A stretch of 64,000 nt of DNA from Rhodococcus sp. OK519 (GCF_003051005.1 NZ_QAOW01000001.1:992001-1056000); one strand, 5' to 3'. Shown: positions 49,973-59,786, counted from the first letter of the stretch. Notes: a model not told the origin generated them from the sequence alone. Made by a program: numbers and translations.

Positions 49973-51201
49973 CCGGCTCGGAACGGAACGTGGGTGGGGC
50001 GCCGGACGTAGTTGCCGGCGGCGTACTCGACGCCGTCGATGTCGACCTCGAAGTCGGGGCAGCGGGCGAGCAGTTCCTCTAGCGCGACCCGGGCCTGCAT
50101 CCGCGCGGCCGCGGCACCGAGGCAGTGGTGGTTGCCGTGGCTGAACGTCATGATCTGCTTCGGATTCCGTCGGACGTCGAGTTCCTCGGAGTCTTCGCCG
50201 AACATGCGGGGGTCGCGGTTCGCGGAACCGTACGCGAGGAGGACCTTGCGGCCCGCCGGGATCGTGACGTCGTCGATCGTGACATCGCACGTGGTGGTCC
50301 TCGCCAGACCCTGGACCGGCGAGGTGAGACGCAGCAGTTCTTCGATGGCGCCGGAGATCAGCCCCGGATCGCCGAGCAGCAGGTCCCGCTGATCGCGGCG
50401 CTGGGTGAGGAGTTGCACTGCGCCGCCGAGCATTCCGGTGGTGGTGTCGTTTCCTCCGGTGACCATCGTGAATGCGAAACCGAGAATCGACAGCAGTCCC
50501 GAGACGTCGCCGTCCGCACCCACACCCGCCGCCACCAGGTGCGAGATCGTGTCGTCGCCGGAGTTGCCGGCGGCGGCGTCGGCCGTGCGCCGTTCGATCA
50601 GACCGCCGAAGTAGGTCATGAGTTCGACCACCGCGGTCTGGGCCGCGAGTGGGTCGCCGGTCGCGTTGGCGGCGACGATGGCGTCGGTCCAGCCGTCGAA
50701 CTGGCCGCGGTCCTCCGCCGGCACGCCCAGGTAGTGGGCCACCACCATGCTGGGTAGCGGCTTGAACAGCGCCGTCACGATGTCGCCCTCGCCGGCGTCG
50801 CGCAACTCCTCGATCCGCTCTACGACGAACCGGCGCACCTCGGGTTCGACCGCCTCGACCTGGCGGGGCGTGAAGCCGCGGGCGACGAGGCGGCGGAACT
50901 GCGTGTGCACCGGCGGGTCGAGCATCACCAGCGGCGGGTTGTCCCGCAGGCCGATCTTGTCGAGTTCGCCGTAGGTCGTGGTCAGGCCCTCGGCGGACGA
51001 GAACGTCTCGGCGTCACGGGCCGCGGTGTAGACGTCCTCGTGCCGGGTGAGCACCCAGTAGTCGTCCTGCGGAGATTCCTCCGGCACGACGTTGTGGACG
51101 GGGTCGTGGTCGCGCAGCGCCGCGTACATGCCCCACGGATCCCGCCACGACTCGCCGGAGCGGGGAACGTAGGACGCTTTGCCGGACACAGTCGTGGTCA
51201 T
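49969..51201 (-). CDS. cyp130: cytochrome P450, CYP130 type
   Basis: A 410-residue soluble P450. The heme loop FSHGNHHCLGA places C360 as the axial thiolate. The I-helix oxygen-binding motif is GGNDTT, and the K-helix E-x-x-R is in EELLRL. Long stretches (FSSAEGLTTTYGELDKIGL, PLVMLDPPVHTQFRRLVARGF, LPSMVVAHYLGVP) fit CYP130 of M. tuberculosis (Rv1256c), whose natural substrate is not settled. No ferredoxin gene is adjacent, so electrons come from elsewhere. ATG 51201 lies six bases after the -10 of a consensus promoter, so the message may be leaderless. It cotranscribes with its TetR gene. Confidence 0.88.
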   Translation of the reverse strand: MTTTVSGKASYVPRSGESWRDPWGMYAALRDHDPVHNVVPEESPQDDYWVLTRHEDVYTAARDAETFSSAEGLTTTYGELDKIGLRDNPPLVMLDPPVHTQFRRLVARGFTPRQVEAVEPEVRRFVVERIEELRDAGEGDIVTALFKPLPSMVVAHYLGVPAEDRGQFDGWTDAIVAANATGDPLAAQTAVVELMTYFGGLIERRTADAAAGNSGDDTISHLVAAGVGADGDVSGLLSILGFAFTMVTGGNDTTTGMLGGAVQLLTQRRDQRDLLLGDPGLISGAIEELLRLTSPVQGLARTTTCDVTIDDVTIPAGRKVLLAYGSANRDPRMFGEDSEELDVRRNPKQIMTFSHGNHHCLGAAAARMQARVALEELLARCPDFEVDIDGVEYAAGNYVRRPTHVPFRAG

Positions 51202-51236
51202 GTCTCGACTGTGAGACACATCACGGATATTGTCAA
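51201..51236 (-). promoter_or_regulatory. CYP130 promoter with TetR-type operator
   Basis: On the minus strand TTGACA (complement of 51231-51236) and CACAGT (complement of 51208-51213) are spaced 17 bases. TGTCTC-N6-GAGACA (51201-51218) is a perfect palindrome overlapping the -10 and abutting the start codon. It is the likely site of the TetR protein encoded after the P450. Confidence 0.6.
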
Positions 51237-51272
51237 CCCCGGTGTGGGCGGGGGAGGCGAGGGTGGGCCGGG

Positions 51273-52214
51273 TCAGCGCAGGCTCGCGGTAGTGACCGCG
51301 AAGCCCGCGATGTACTCCGGGATGGGCCGGTAGAACTCGTAGGTGACGTCGTACTCGCCGCACGCGTGCAGCGCCGAGTAGGCGGCCACCCAGGTGCGCA
51401 CCTCGTGTGAGGAGTGCCCGGCGACGGCGTCCATGTCGTCGGCGGTGTAGCGATCGAAGTCCTCGACGCGCCCGGATCGGCACACCTCGAGGAATCCGCG
51501 GTCCCATTCGGGGTTGAGGTCCATGATGTCGGCCTCGCCCGCCGCGAACCGGCGTGCCGTCGCGATCGTGTTGACCTGTCGCGCTGCCCGCGCCTCTGGA
51601 GTGGGATGCCTTCCCACGGTGAGGAACTCGCGCTGCGCGTCAGTGGCCGTCGCGTACTGGGGGACCGGTGGATCGTGGGAGAGTCCGCCGGAACCGAGGA
51701 ACAGCACCCGCCGATCGACACTGCGGAAGTACTCGCCGACAACGCGACCGAACGCCCGGACGCGGGACATCGGGACGAACGGCCGGGCCACCGAGTTCAC
51801 GAAGATCGGCAGCACGGGCCGGGCGGACGCATCACCGTCGTGCAGGATCTCCATCGGCTGCACGGCACCGTGATCGACCTCCATGCGCCGCGAGATCGCA
51901 AGGTCGATGCCGCGGTCGATCACGAACTGGGCGAGGTCCTCGGCAATCTCCTCGGGGACGTCGAGTTCGCCGGCGAACGAGTCGTAGTCGCCGGTGCCGT
52001 GGGCCCGGTAGCCGACGCAGAACGGCGGCATCAGGTCGTAGAAGAACCCGTTGAAGTGGTCCGGTCCGAAGTTCACGACCAGTTCCGGGTCGAAGTCGCG
52101 GACGAACCCGCGTGCGTTCTCGAACGCGGACTGGACTGACGCGACGACATCGGCGGGCGGGTCGGCGTGGTCGAGCAGCGGACTGTGCGACATGCACAGC
52201 AGTGCCTGCGGCAT
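51273..52214 (-). CDS. mhpB: 2,3-dihydroxyphenylpropionate 1,2-dioxygenase
   Basis: A 313-residue class III extradiol (LigB-fold) dioxygenase that opens the ring of 2,3-dihydroxyphenylpropionate meta to the hydroxyls; E. coli MhpB has 314. Iron ligands and the base include H10 (MSHSPLLDH) and the histidine in NFGPDHFNGFFYD; SGGLSHDPP is the second-histidine region. ATG 52214 has AGGAG seven bases upstream. The order is mhpA-mhpC-mhpB on the minus strand, with mhpB last, 17 bases after mhpC. The trihydroxycinnamate pathway is an alternative substrate, as for the E. coli enzyme. Confidence 0.9.
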   Translation of the reverse strand: MPQALLCMSHSPLLDHADPPADVVASVQSAFENARGFVRDFDPELVVNFGPDHFNGFFYDLMPPFCVGYRAHGTGDYDSFAGELDVPEEIAEDLAQFVIDRGIDLAISRRMEVDHGAVQPMEILHDGDASARPVLPIFVNSVARPFVPMSRVRAFGRVVGEYFRSVDRRVLFLGSGGLSHDPPVPQYATATDAQREFLTVGRHPTPEARAARQVNTIATARRFAAGEADIMDLNPEWDRGFLEVCRSGRVEDFDRYTADDMDAVAGHSSHEVRTWVAAYSALHACGEYDVTYEFYRPIPEYIAGFAVTTASLR

Positions 52215-52230
52215 GACGGTTCTCCTTCGG

Positions 52231-53088
52231 TCAGCGCCCGGCGTGGCGGACGAGGTAGCTGCCGACGACCTCGTTGAATTCGGTGGCCCGTTCGACCTGC
52301 GACCAGTGGCCGCACTGGCTGAAGATGTGGGCATCGGCGTGGGGGACCGTATTGAGCAGCTCCCACGTCCGCGACACCGGGATGACGACGTCCTGGACGC
52401 CGTGGATCAGCAGCACCGGGACGTCGAGGCGGGCGAGGACGTCGAAGTCCAGCGGCAGCGCGTGGCGGTCCCGGTCGCGGGCCGCGACGACGTCCGCGAG
52501 CCGATCGGACGCGGTGTCGTTGAGGGCCGACTGGTAGCGCAGCGACACCAGTTCGTCGGTGACCAGCGATCTGTCGACGACGAACATCTCGAGGGTCTTG
52601 CGGATGCCGTCCTCGGTGAGGGTCGGATTCGAATGCGCGGCAAGTGCTCCTGTCAGTTTGGCGCCGCCGGTGCCCATCGACACGATGCCCAGCAGGCGCT
52701 CGGGGAAGTCGATGGCGAACTGGAACGCCAGCCATCCGCCGAGGGAGTTGCCGACGATCCATGTCTTCTCGATACCGAGCGCGTCGAGAACGCGGACCGC
52801 ATGGCGCACCCATTCCTTGATGCCGTACGCGGTGCCGTCGGCGACGACGGTCTGCCCGTAGCCGATCGAGTCGATCGCGATGCAGCGGCCGTGGCGGCTC
52901 AGCTCGGGCAGGTTCAGCCACCAGTTCGCGGCCGCGGTCACGCCGGTCCCGGAGCCGTGCAGGAACAGGATCGGGGTGCCCTCGCCGAGCTCGTGGTAGT
53001 GGGTCAGCTCGCCGTCGGCGGTCTCGAGCCACTTGTCGTCGAGTCCGAAGAAGGCGTCGGTCGTGTAGTCGGGGGTCGGGACGGACAC
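52231..53088 (-). CDS. mhpC: 2-hydroxy-6-oxonona-2,4-dienedioate hydrolase
   Basis: A 285-residue carbon-carbon bond hydrolase of the alpha/beta fold that cleaves the MhpB ring-fission product to 2-hydroxypentadienoate and succinate (or fumarate). Nucleophile S115 is in GNSLGG, HGSGTG holds the oxyanion region, D in HGVQDVV and H261 in CGHWSQ complete the triad. GTG 53088 has AAGGAG with six-base spacing, and that ribosome binding site lies in the end of mhpA. Length fits MhpC (288). The downstream hydratase, aldolase and acetaldehyde dehydrogenase are not in the window. Confidence 0.9.
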   Translation of the reverse strand: MSVPTPDYTTDAFFGLDDKWLETADGELTHYHELGEGTPILFLHGSGTGVTAAANWWLNLPELSRHGRCIAIDSIGYGQTVVADGTAYGIKEWVRHAVRVLDALGIEKTWIVGNSLGGWLAFQFAIDFPERLLGIVSMGTGGAKLTGALAAHSNPTLTEDGIRKTLEMFVVDRSLVTDELVSLRYQSALNDTASDRLADVVAARDRDRHALPLDFDVLARLDVPVLLIHGVQDVVIPVSRTWELLNTVPHADAHIFSQCGHWSQVERATEFNEVVGSYLVRHAGR

Positions 53089-53099
53089 GGTGGTCTCCT

Positions 53100-54821
53100 T
53101 CAGTTGGCGAGCGACGGCTGAGACGCGACCGACGCGGGACGGCCGGTGAAGGCCATCGCCGCGAGGATGGCGTCGAGGGTGGCGGGGGCGTGCTGGGCCA
53201 GGCAGGCGCCGGCCACGAAACGGTCGGGGCGGAGGAAGACGATCGGGGTCGGGCGGTCGTCGAACCACTTCTTCAATCGACCGGTGTGATCACCGAGGAC
53301 GACGACGTCGTCGCCCATGTAGCGCTCGGCCCACTCGCGCTGCGTTTCGGGCACCATCGCGACCAGCCGGGCACCCAGCGCTTCGAGCTTGTCGAGCGAC
53401 TCCTGAGGGAGCAGATCCCGGGGGTTGTTGCCCCACACCAGCACCGACCACCAGTTGCCGATCGCGTCGTCGAGCAGGACGTCGGCGGCGTCGCGGGTGT
53501 TCACCCGGGGCTGCGGGAACTGCACACCCACGGGGGACACCGTGCTGTTGGCGGTCCGGACGGGGACCAGCCGACTGGTCAGTTGCGCCGCGGCTCGGCC
53601 CGACGCCTGCGTCGTCGGATCGGCAAGCACGCCGCGGGTGTAACGCGGCATGGGTTTGAACCGCATGTCGGCGAAGTAGCTCTTGACCTGTGGGAAGAGG
53701 TTCAGTGCGGACGAGGCGGCGTCGCGCAGCGCAGCGGCCGCGGGGTTGGTGATCTTGATGAACTTGCCGAACGTGAGCGACAGGTCCACCATCGCCTGCG
53801 CGTGGTCCTTACGCTCGTCGGTGTAGGTGTCGAGAAGGTCGTCGCCGGCCTGCCCGGACAGGACGGCCGTCAACTTCCAGCCGAGGTTCGTCGCGTCGCG
53901 CATGCCGGAGTTCCAGCCCTGTCCCATCCATACCGGCATCAGATGTGCGGCGTCGCCGGCGATGATCTGGCGGCCCTTGCGGAAGTTCGACGCCACCCGG
54001 CCGTGGTGCGTGAACACCCGGCGGCGGATGAACTCGAGCTTCGACGGATCCGGAACATGCTCGGCGAGAAGCGCGTTCACGAACGCGGGATCGGTGACCT
54101 GCTCCTCGGTCTCGCCGTCGTGGAGCATGAACTCCCAGCGGCGCACCGCGTGCGGCAGCCCGATGGAGACGTACGGGCGCTTGGGGTCGGCGCCGAGGAA
54201 CACGTTCGGGGTGCCGAGCGGGTCGTTGTTCACGTCGACGACGAGCCAGCGTGTCGAGGGCGATTCGCCCTCGAAGGTGACACCCAGGCGCTTGCGGGTC
54301 GGCGACTTGCCGCCCTCGCAGCCCACCAGGTAGTGGGCGCGGAACCGGCGCTCTTCGATCTCGCCGCCGGGACCCGTGGTGCGGGCGATCGCGGTCACGG
54401 AGTCGCCGTCCTCCTCGACGTGCTCGACCTGGTGGCCGAACAGGACGCGCACATCATCGAACCGAGAAAGGCCTTCGTACAGTGCACGATCCACCTCGGG
54501 CTGAATGAAGCCGTGCTTGCGCTCCCACCCGAACTCGACGGTCTGCGGGTTGTTCACCAGGATGACCTTCCCGGCGCCGTTGACCAGTCGCATGATGTGC
54601 TGCGGATTAGTGTGCGGGCGCACGGTGTCGACCAGGCCGACGGTCTGGATGGTCCGGAAGGACTCGTCGTCGAGCCCGACGCCGCGGGGATAGTCGACGA
54701 GGTCGTCGAGGGCCTCGAGCACGGTGACCGAGCGGCCGTACATGCCGAGGATGTTCGCGAGCATCAGACCGACGGGTCCGGCGCCGACGATGATCACGTC
54801 GCTGTCGTGGGTGGTGTTCAT
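53100..54821 (-). CDS. mhpA: 3-(3-hydroxyphenyl)propionate hydroxylase
   Basis: A 573-residue flavin monooxygenase (group A) that hydroxylates 3-hydroxyphenylpropionate or 3-hydroxycinnamate at position 2. FAD motif GAGPVGLM is at 13-20; the second FAD motif GDAAHLMPVWMGQGWNSGMRDA is near 300; the DG region is in YLVGCEGGKSPTRK. Its C-terminal thioredoxin-like domain (about 460-560) is typical. The Rhodococcus enzymes HppA and OhpB belong to the same family, so 2-hydroxyphenylpropionate is an alternative. GAGGAA lies close before the ATG. It heads mhpA-mhpC-mhpB, following the IclR terminator. Confidence 0.88.
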   Translation of the reverse strand: MNTTHDSDVIIVGAGPVGLMLANILGMYGRSVTVLEALDDLVDYPRGVGLDDESFRTIQTVGLVDTVRPHTNPQHIMRLVNGAGKVILVNNPQTVEFGWERKHGFIQPEVDRALYEGLSRFDDVRVLFGHQVEHVEEDGDSVTAIARTTGPGGEIEERRFRAHYLVGCEGGKSPTRKRLGVTFEGESPSTRWLVVDVNNDPLGTPNVFLGADPKRPYVSIGLPHAVRRWEFMLHDGETEEQVTDPAFVNALLAEHVPDPSKLEFIRRRVFTHHGRVASNFRKGRQIIAGDAAHLMPVWMGQGWNSGMRDATNLGWKLTAVLSGQAGDDLLDTYTDERKDHAQAMVDLSLTFGKFIKITNPAAAALRDAASSALNLFPQVKSYFADMRFKPMPRYTRGVLADPTTQASGRAAAQLTSRLVPVRTANSTVSPVGVQFPQPRVNTRDAADVLLDDAIGNWWSVLVWGNNPRDLLPQESLDKLEALGARLVAMVPETQREWAERYMGDDVVVLGDHTGRLKKWFDDRPTPIVFLRPDRFVAGACLAQHAPATLDAILAAMAFTGRPASVASQPSLAN

Positions 54822-54892
54822 GGCTTCCTCACTGCGGTGCGCCGGCCCCTGAGCCCCCGAATGTGCGCATACCGCGCGCTCGTGAGCGTTAG

Positions 54893-54942
54893 TTGCACGT
54901 TGATATGCACTATGTGAACACGCACACGCCCCCCTGTGTCAA
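54893..54942 (-). promoter_or_regulatory. mhp operon promoter region and candidate IclR site
   Basis: TTGACA (complement of 54937-54942) is followed by no good -10 at normal spacing, so activation is likely. GTGCA-N7-GTGCA on the minus strand (54894-54910) repeats as a direct pair. IclR regulators of hydroxyphenylpropionate genes (MhpR) activate, but here the repeat lies downstream of TTGACA, so its role is uncertain. Confidence 0.35.
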
Positions 54943-54980
54943 GCCCGGTCTCCTCGGTCGCGGACCCACCTGCGGCGGAA

Positions 54981-55024
54981 CGCACGAAACCCGCACCGAA
55001 TGCATTCGGTGCGGGTTTCGTGCG
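54981..55024 (-). terminator. 44-bp perfect palindrome after the IclR gene
   Basis: CGCACGAAACCCGCACCGAATG.. and its exact reverse complement: 22-base arms without a mismatch, 33 bases after the IclR stop. It insulates the regulator transcript from the mhp promoter and may act in both directions. Confidence 0.8.
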
Positions 55025-55057
55025 TGCGGGAATCGAGTGTGACGCCCGACGGTCACA

Positions 55058-55771
55058 TCATGCGGTGTACCGGCGTAGCTGGGCCACGGCCTCGAGGGTT
55101 GCGTCGACGGAACCCTCGATGAGTTCCTTCGATGCGCTGATGATCGTCAGGCAGGCCGCCGGTTCGTTCTCCGCGTGTGACAAGGGGGTACCCAGACCCC
55201 AATAGCCGGGTTCGACCTCGCCGAAGCTGATCACGTAGCCCGTGCGTCGCCCCTCGGTGACGCGGGGATCCTCGCCGGGGCGCGGGGGGAGCGCTGTGAG
55301 CAGTGCATACCCGGCCGCGCCGCGGTCGAGGGGATGCCGGCCGCCCTGCCGGAACGAGACTCGGACAGTCGAGTTCGCGGGCTCGGTGACGACCACCGCG
55401 ACGGCGTCGTCGGCCTCGGCCACGAACAGTGCGACACTCGCGCCGAGTCGGTCCGCGAGAGTCTGCATCAGCGGGGTCGCGACCTGGCGCAGGCCGGAAT
55501 AGACCTCGCGGCCGAGGGCAGCCAGCCCGCCGGCCGCGCGGTAGCGGCCGTCCGGTCCGCGGCTGATGAGTCGGCGGTCGGCGATAGTGGCCAACAGGCG
55601 GGTCGCGATGCTGCGGTGGACACCCAGCCGATCCGCGACGTCCTGGATAGTCAGCCCGCCGGCGGAGTTCGCCACCAACTCGAGTGCATGCAGGCCACGT
55701 GCAAGCGTCTGGGTGCCGGCGGCACGGGTGGGTGACGGGGTGGTCTGCGGGTTCGGGTCGGTTGTGGCCAC
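55058..55771 (-). CDS. IclR-family regulator of the mhp genes
   Basis: A 237-residue IclR protein. The winged helix-turn-helix is at about 22-80 (LARGLHALELVANSAGGLTIQDVADRLGVHRSIATRLLATIADRRLI). The effector domain (about 95-235) has VEPGYWGLGTPLS and ASKELIEG. Hydroxyphenylpropionate operons are usually controlled by an IclR activator (MhpR, HppR), and this gene lies immediately upstream of mhpA on the same strand. The GTG start at 55771 has AGGTGA close by and TAAGGT five bases before it. It follows the SDR gene by 132 bases. Confidence 0.85.
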   Translation of the reverse strand: MATTDPNPQTTPSPTRAAGTQTLARGLHALELVANSAGGLTIQDVADRLGVHRSIATRLLATIADRRLISRGPDGRYRAAGGLAALGREVYSGLRQVATPLMQTLADRLGASVALFVAEADDAVAVVVTEPANSTVRVSFRQGGRHPLDRGAAGYALLTALPPRPGEDPRVTEGRRTGYVISFGEVEPGYWGLGTPLSHAENEPAACLTIISASKELIEGSVDATLEAVAQLRRYTA

Positions 55772-55903
55772 AACTCACCTTATGTCGCTCGGTGTGCGGG
55801 TGCCTCGCATGCTGTCCTCGACTCAGCCGGAGCTCGCCCCGGTCCGGTCAGTCCTACAAGCGCCACCGCGTCGGCATGAGGGGTGTGTAGCAGTAGCCGG
55901 CTT

Positions 55904-56749
<846 letters not shown>

Positions 56750-56781
56750 CTAGAAAGGGCGCGAAGGACGGCGATATCGGT

Positions 56782-56800
56782 CCTCCCGCTGGGCGGGAGG
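56782..56800 (-). terminator. hairpin terminator after aglA
   Basis: CCTCCCGC and GCGGGAGG form a perfect 8-bp stem with a three-base loop, ten bases after the aglA stop on the minus strand. Confidence 0.65.
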
Positions 56801-56809
56801 GCCGATCGA

Positions 56810-58414
56810 TCAGACCAGCCAGGCGGCGGAATCCGCCGGGAGCAGTCCGTCGGCGAGTGGCACGCTCGACAGCACGACACTGCCCGGGGGCAGCTCGATC
56901 GCGGCGTTCGTGGCGTTGAGGACGCAGATCAGGCCCCCGCGGCGGCGGAACGCAAAGCACCCGGGAGGGCTTCCATACCAATCGATTTCGTCGCCCGAGC
57001 TCTCCGGGAGCATCGTACGCAGCTCGAGGGCGGCGCGATAGAGCGACAGCGTCGATCCGACGTCCTCGAGTTGACTCTCGACCGTCAGCGACGCCCACTC
57101 GGGCGGCATCGGCAGCCACGTGTCCGGCTCGGTCGAGAAGCCGAACGGCGGCCGCGTCCCCTCCCACGGCACCGGCACGCGGCAGCCGTCCCGGCCGCGT
57201 TCGGTGTGCCCGGACCGCTGCCACACCGGGTCCTGCAACGCCGCGTCCGGAAGGTCGACGTTCGGCAGTCCCAGTTCGGCGCCGTTGTAGATGAACGACG
57301 CCCCGGGCAGCGCGAGTTCGACGAGTGCCATCGCGCGGGCGCGCGCGGTCCCGCGAGCGCCGTCCCCGTACCGGCTGACCTCCCGCTCGACGTCATGGTT
57401 CGACAGCGTCCACGTGGGGGTGCCGCCGACCCGGGCGACGGCGTCGAGCGAGTTCTCGATCGCGGCGCGCACCGCATCGGCGTCGAACGGCGTCTCGGCG
57501 AGTCGGAAGTTGAAGCCCAGGTGCAACTCGTCGGGGCGGATGTACTCGCCGAACCGTTCGTTGTCGCGGACCCAGATCTCGCCCACCGACATCGCGTGCG
57601 GGTACTCGTTCATGATCCGCCGGATGCCGCGGTGGATCTCGTGGACGGCCGGATTGTTGAATCGCGGATCGTCATCGCTGTTGCGGAGCAGCGCGTTGGT
57701 GTCCCAATCGTGGTCGGGAAGGCCCTCCGGTTTCGCCATGCCGTGCGCGACATCGATTCGGAAGCCGTCGATGCCGCGGTGCATCCAGAACCGCAGGGTC
57801 TGCTCGAGGTCGTCGAACACCTCGGGGTTGTCCCAGTTCAGGTCGGGCTGCTCGGCGGCGAAGATGTGCAGGTACCACTGGCCGGCGGTGCCGTCGGATT
57901 CGATCACGCGCGTCCAGGCCGGGCCGCCGAAGATGCTCGGCCAATTGTTCGGAGGCTGAGCACCGTCCGACCCTCGGCCGTCGCGAAAGATGTAGCGCTC
58001 GCGGGCAGCACTGCCAGGGCCGGCGGCGAGTGCTTCCCGGAACCACGGGTGCCGGTCGCTGGTGTGGTTGGGAACCAGATCCATCGTGACCCTGATGCCG
58101 CGGGCGTGGGCCTCGGCGATGAGTTCGTCCATCGTGGCGAGGTCGCCGAACAGAGGGTCGATGTCCCGTGGATCGGAGACGTCGTAGCCGTGGTCGGCCA
58201 TCGGCGAGCGCATGACCGGGCTGAGCCAGATGGCGTCCACGCCCAGCAGTTCCAGATAGCCCAGACGGTCGATGACGCCGCCGAGATCGCCGACCCCGTC
58301 GCCGTTCGAGTCCGAGAAGGACCTCGGATAGACCTGGTAGAAGACGGCGTCGGTCCACCACGCACGCGAGTCGGCCGGTTCGTGTGCGGCGGACAGATCC
58401 TCACCGGTGGTCAC
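56810..58414 (-). CDS. aglA: alpha-glucosidase, GH13
   Basis: A 534-residue GH13 alpha-glucosidase. The barrel motifs are present in order: DAIWLSP, DLVPNHTS, GFRIDVAH (nucleophile Asp), VGEIW (acid Glu) and LSNHDVER (transition-state Asp). YQVYPRSFSDSNGDGVGDLGG is the calcium-loop start. A beta-sandwich C-terminus follows. It hydrolyses alpha-1,4 or similar glucosides such as maltose or trehalose derivatives. The pairing with glbO on the same strand (gap 62 bases) is the same as Rv2471-Rv2470. GTG start 58414. Cytoplasmic: no signal peptide. Confidence 0.9.
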   Translation of the reverse strand: MTTGEDLSAAHEPADSRAWWTDAVFYQVYPRSFSDSNGDGVGDLGGVIDRLGYLELLGVDAIWLSPVMRSPMADHGYDVSDPRDIDPLFGDLATMDELIAEAHARGIRVTMDLVPNHTSDRHPWFREALAAGPGSAARERYIFRDGRGSDGAQPPNNWPSIFGGPAWTRVIESDGTAGQWYLHIFAAEQPDLNWDNPEVFDDLEQTLRFWMHRGIDGFRIDVAHGMAKPEGLPDHDWDTNALLRNSDDDPRFNNPAVHEIHRGIRRIMNEYPHAMSVGEIWVRDNERFGEYIRPDELHLGFNFRLAETPFDADAVRAAIENSLDAVARVGGTPTWTLSNHDVEREVSRYGDGARGTARARAMALVELALPGASFIYNGAELGLPNVDLPDAALQDPVWQRSGHTERGRDGCRVPVPWEGTRPPFGFSTEPDTWLPMPPEWASLTVESQLEDVGSTLSLYRAALELRTMLPESSGDEIDWYGSPPGCFAFRRRGGLICVLNATNAAIELPPGSVVLSSVPLADGLLPADSAAWLV

Positions 58415-58476
58415 AGTGATTCATAGTGCCGCATCGGCGGCGCCGGGAGCGCCGGTATGAGGTTGTGTCGCGGACG

Positions 58477-58884
58477 CTAGATCGGCGAGTTCACCATCGA
58501 CGCCGCTGCCATGTCCATGTAGTCGACGAGGGCGCGGCGGTGTGGTTCGTCGAGGGTCTGGTCGTCGATCGACGCGATCGCGACGTGCATGCAGCGCAGC
58601 CAGGCGTCCCGTTCGATCGGGCCGATCTTGAACGGATTGTGACGCATCCGCAGACGCGGGTGCCCGCGCTCCTCGGAGTAGGTGCGCGGTCCGCCCCAGT
58701 ACTGCTCGAGGAACATGCGCATGCGGCGCTCGGCCGGTCCGAGGTCCTCCTCGGGGTAGAGCGGTCGGACGATCTCGTCCTTCGCCACCTCCTCGTAGAA
58801 CCGCGCGGTGAGCTTGCGGAACGTCTCGGCTCCGCCCACTGCCTCGTAGAAGGTCTGCTGCGTCGTGGGGTTCGTGTCAGTCAT
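58477..58884 (-). CDS. glbO: truncated hemoglobin GlbO (trHbO)
   Basis: A 135-residue group II truncated hemoglobin. The family positions are visible: the B-helix Tyr in RFYEEVA, CD1 Tyr in RPLYPEEDL, proximal His in LRMRHNPF, and G8 Trp in [19 protein letters not shown] and [17 protein letters not shown] are essentially those of M. tuberculosis trHbO. It binds oxygen tightly and is thought to deliver it to, or protect, the respiratory chain. I start at ATG 58884; ATG 58896 adds four residues. It is divergent from the HNH gene and upstream of aglA. Confidence 0.95.
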   Translation of the reverse strand: MTDTNPTTQQTFYEAVGGAETFRKLTARFYEEVAKDEIVRPLYPEEDLGPAERRMRMFLEQYWGGPRTYSEERGHPRLRMRHNPFKIGPIERDAWLRCMHVAIASIDDQTLDEPHRRALVDYMDMAAASMVNSPI

Positions 58885-59072
58885 GTCGCGTCCCATTGTG
58901 CCCGGTTTCGTGGGGAAGGCGCCGGAGCGCGTCCCGGTGTGGTGCGCGCCATCTCGCCGGTGGGGTCATCGGCGCCGCGTGTTCACCGCCCGTGCTGCAA
59001 CTTTTTCGCAGAAATGGCTGTGCGTGGCCACATCATCCGTGGTCAACTTGGGTCAGTCTTCGCGGAGGTCGC

Positions 59073-59738
59073 ATGGCACACCGACACAGCGCGCGAGCGC
59101 ATCGACAACTCGTGCCCACTGATGTGCGGGGTAATCGCACGTCGGGGGCTTTTCCGCTGCATGTCATTCCCGAGTCCGGCACCACCGGGCTCGTTCTGCC
59201 GGGCCAGAGTCCGCAGCCGGTGTGGAACAAGCGCCGGGTGCTGCTGCTCAACGCGACGTTCGAACCGCTCACCGCCCTACCCGCCCGCCGCGCCGTCGTG
59301 TTGATGGTCTGCGACAAGGCCGACGCCGTCCACGAAGATCCGCTCGGGCCGGTGATCCACTCCGAGGGTTGTTCTCTGCAGGTGCCGTGGGTCATCCGCC
59401 TGCGTAACTACGTCCGGGTTCCGTATCGGACCCGGGTCCCGATGACGCGGGCTGCGCTGATGCACCGCGATCGCTTTCGCTGCGGCTACTGCGGCGACAA
59501 GGCAGAGACGATCGACCACGTCGTGCCGCGCAGTCGTGGCGGCGGTCATTCGTGGGAGAACTGCGTTGCCTGCTGCGCTCCCTGCAACCACCGCAAAGCG
59601 GACAAACTGCTGACGGAGCTGGGATGGACCCTGCAGGCCGCCCTCGTGCCCCCGTCGGGTCCGCACTGGAGGCTGCTGTCCACCACCACCGAGGTGCATC
59701 CGACGTGGATTCCGTATCTGGGTGAGGGCGCGGCCTGA
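59073..59738 (+). CDS. HNH endonuclease family protein, Rv2469c-like
   Basis: A 221-residue protein. The C-terminal HNH domain shows CGYCG, then IDHVVPRSRGGGHSWENCVACCAPCNHRKAD, with both zinc-binding cysteine pairs and the His-Asn-His core. The N-terminal half has VLLLNATFEPLTALPARRAVVLMV, typical of the actinobacterial members. ATG 59073 has GGAGG four bases upstream and gives the length of Rv2469c (222). The longer frame to 58896 is not conserved in character. DNA nicking, repair or RNA processing are possible; no role is proven. It is divergent from glbO. Confidence 0.85.
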   Translation: MAHRHSARAHRQLVPTDVRGNRTSGAFPLHVIPESGTTGLVLPGQSPQPVWNKRRVLLLNATFEPLTALPARRAVVLMVCDKADAVHEDPLGPVIHSEGCSLQVPWVIRLRNYVRVPYRTRVPMTRAALMHRDRFRCGYCGDKAETIDHVVPRSRGGGHSWENCVACCAPCNHRKADKLLTELGWTLQAALVPPSGPHWRLLSTTTEVHPTWIPYLGEGAA

Positions 59739-59786
59739 GTCGAGGCACGATTCGGCCCCGACGCTTCCATTTCAGCAGGACTCGGC

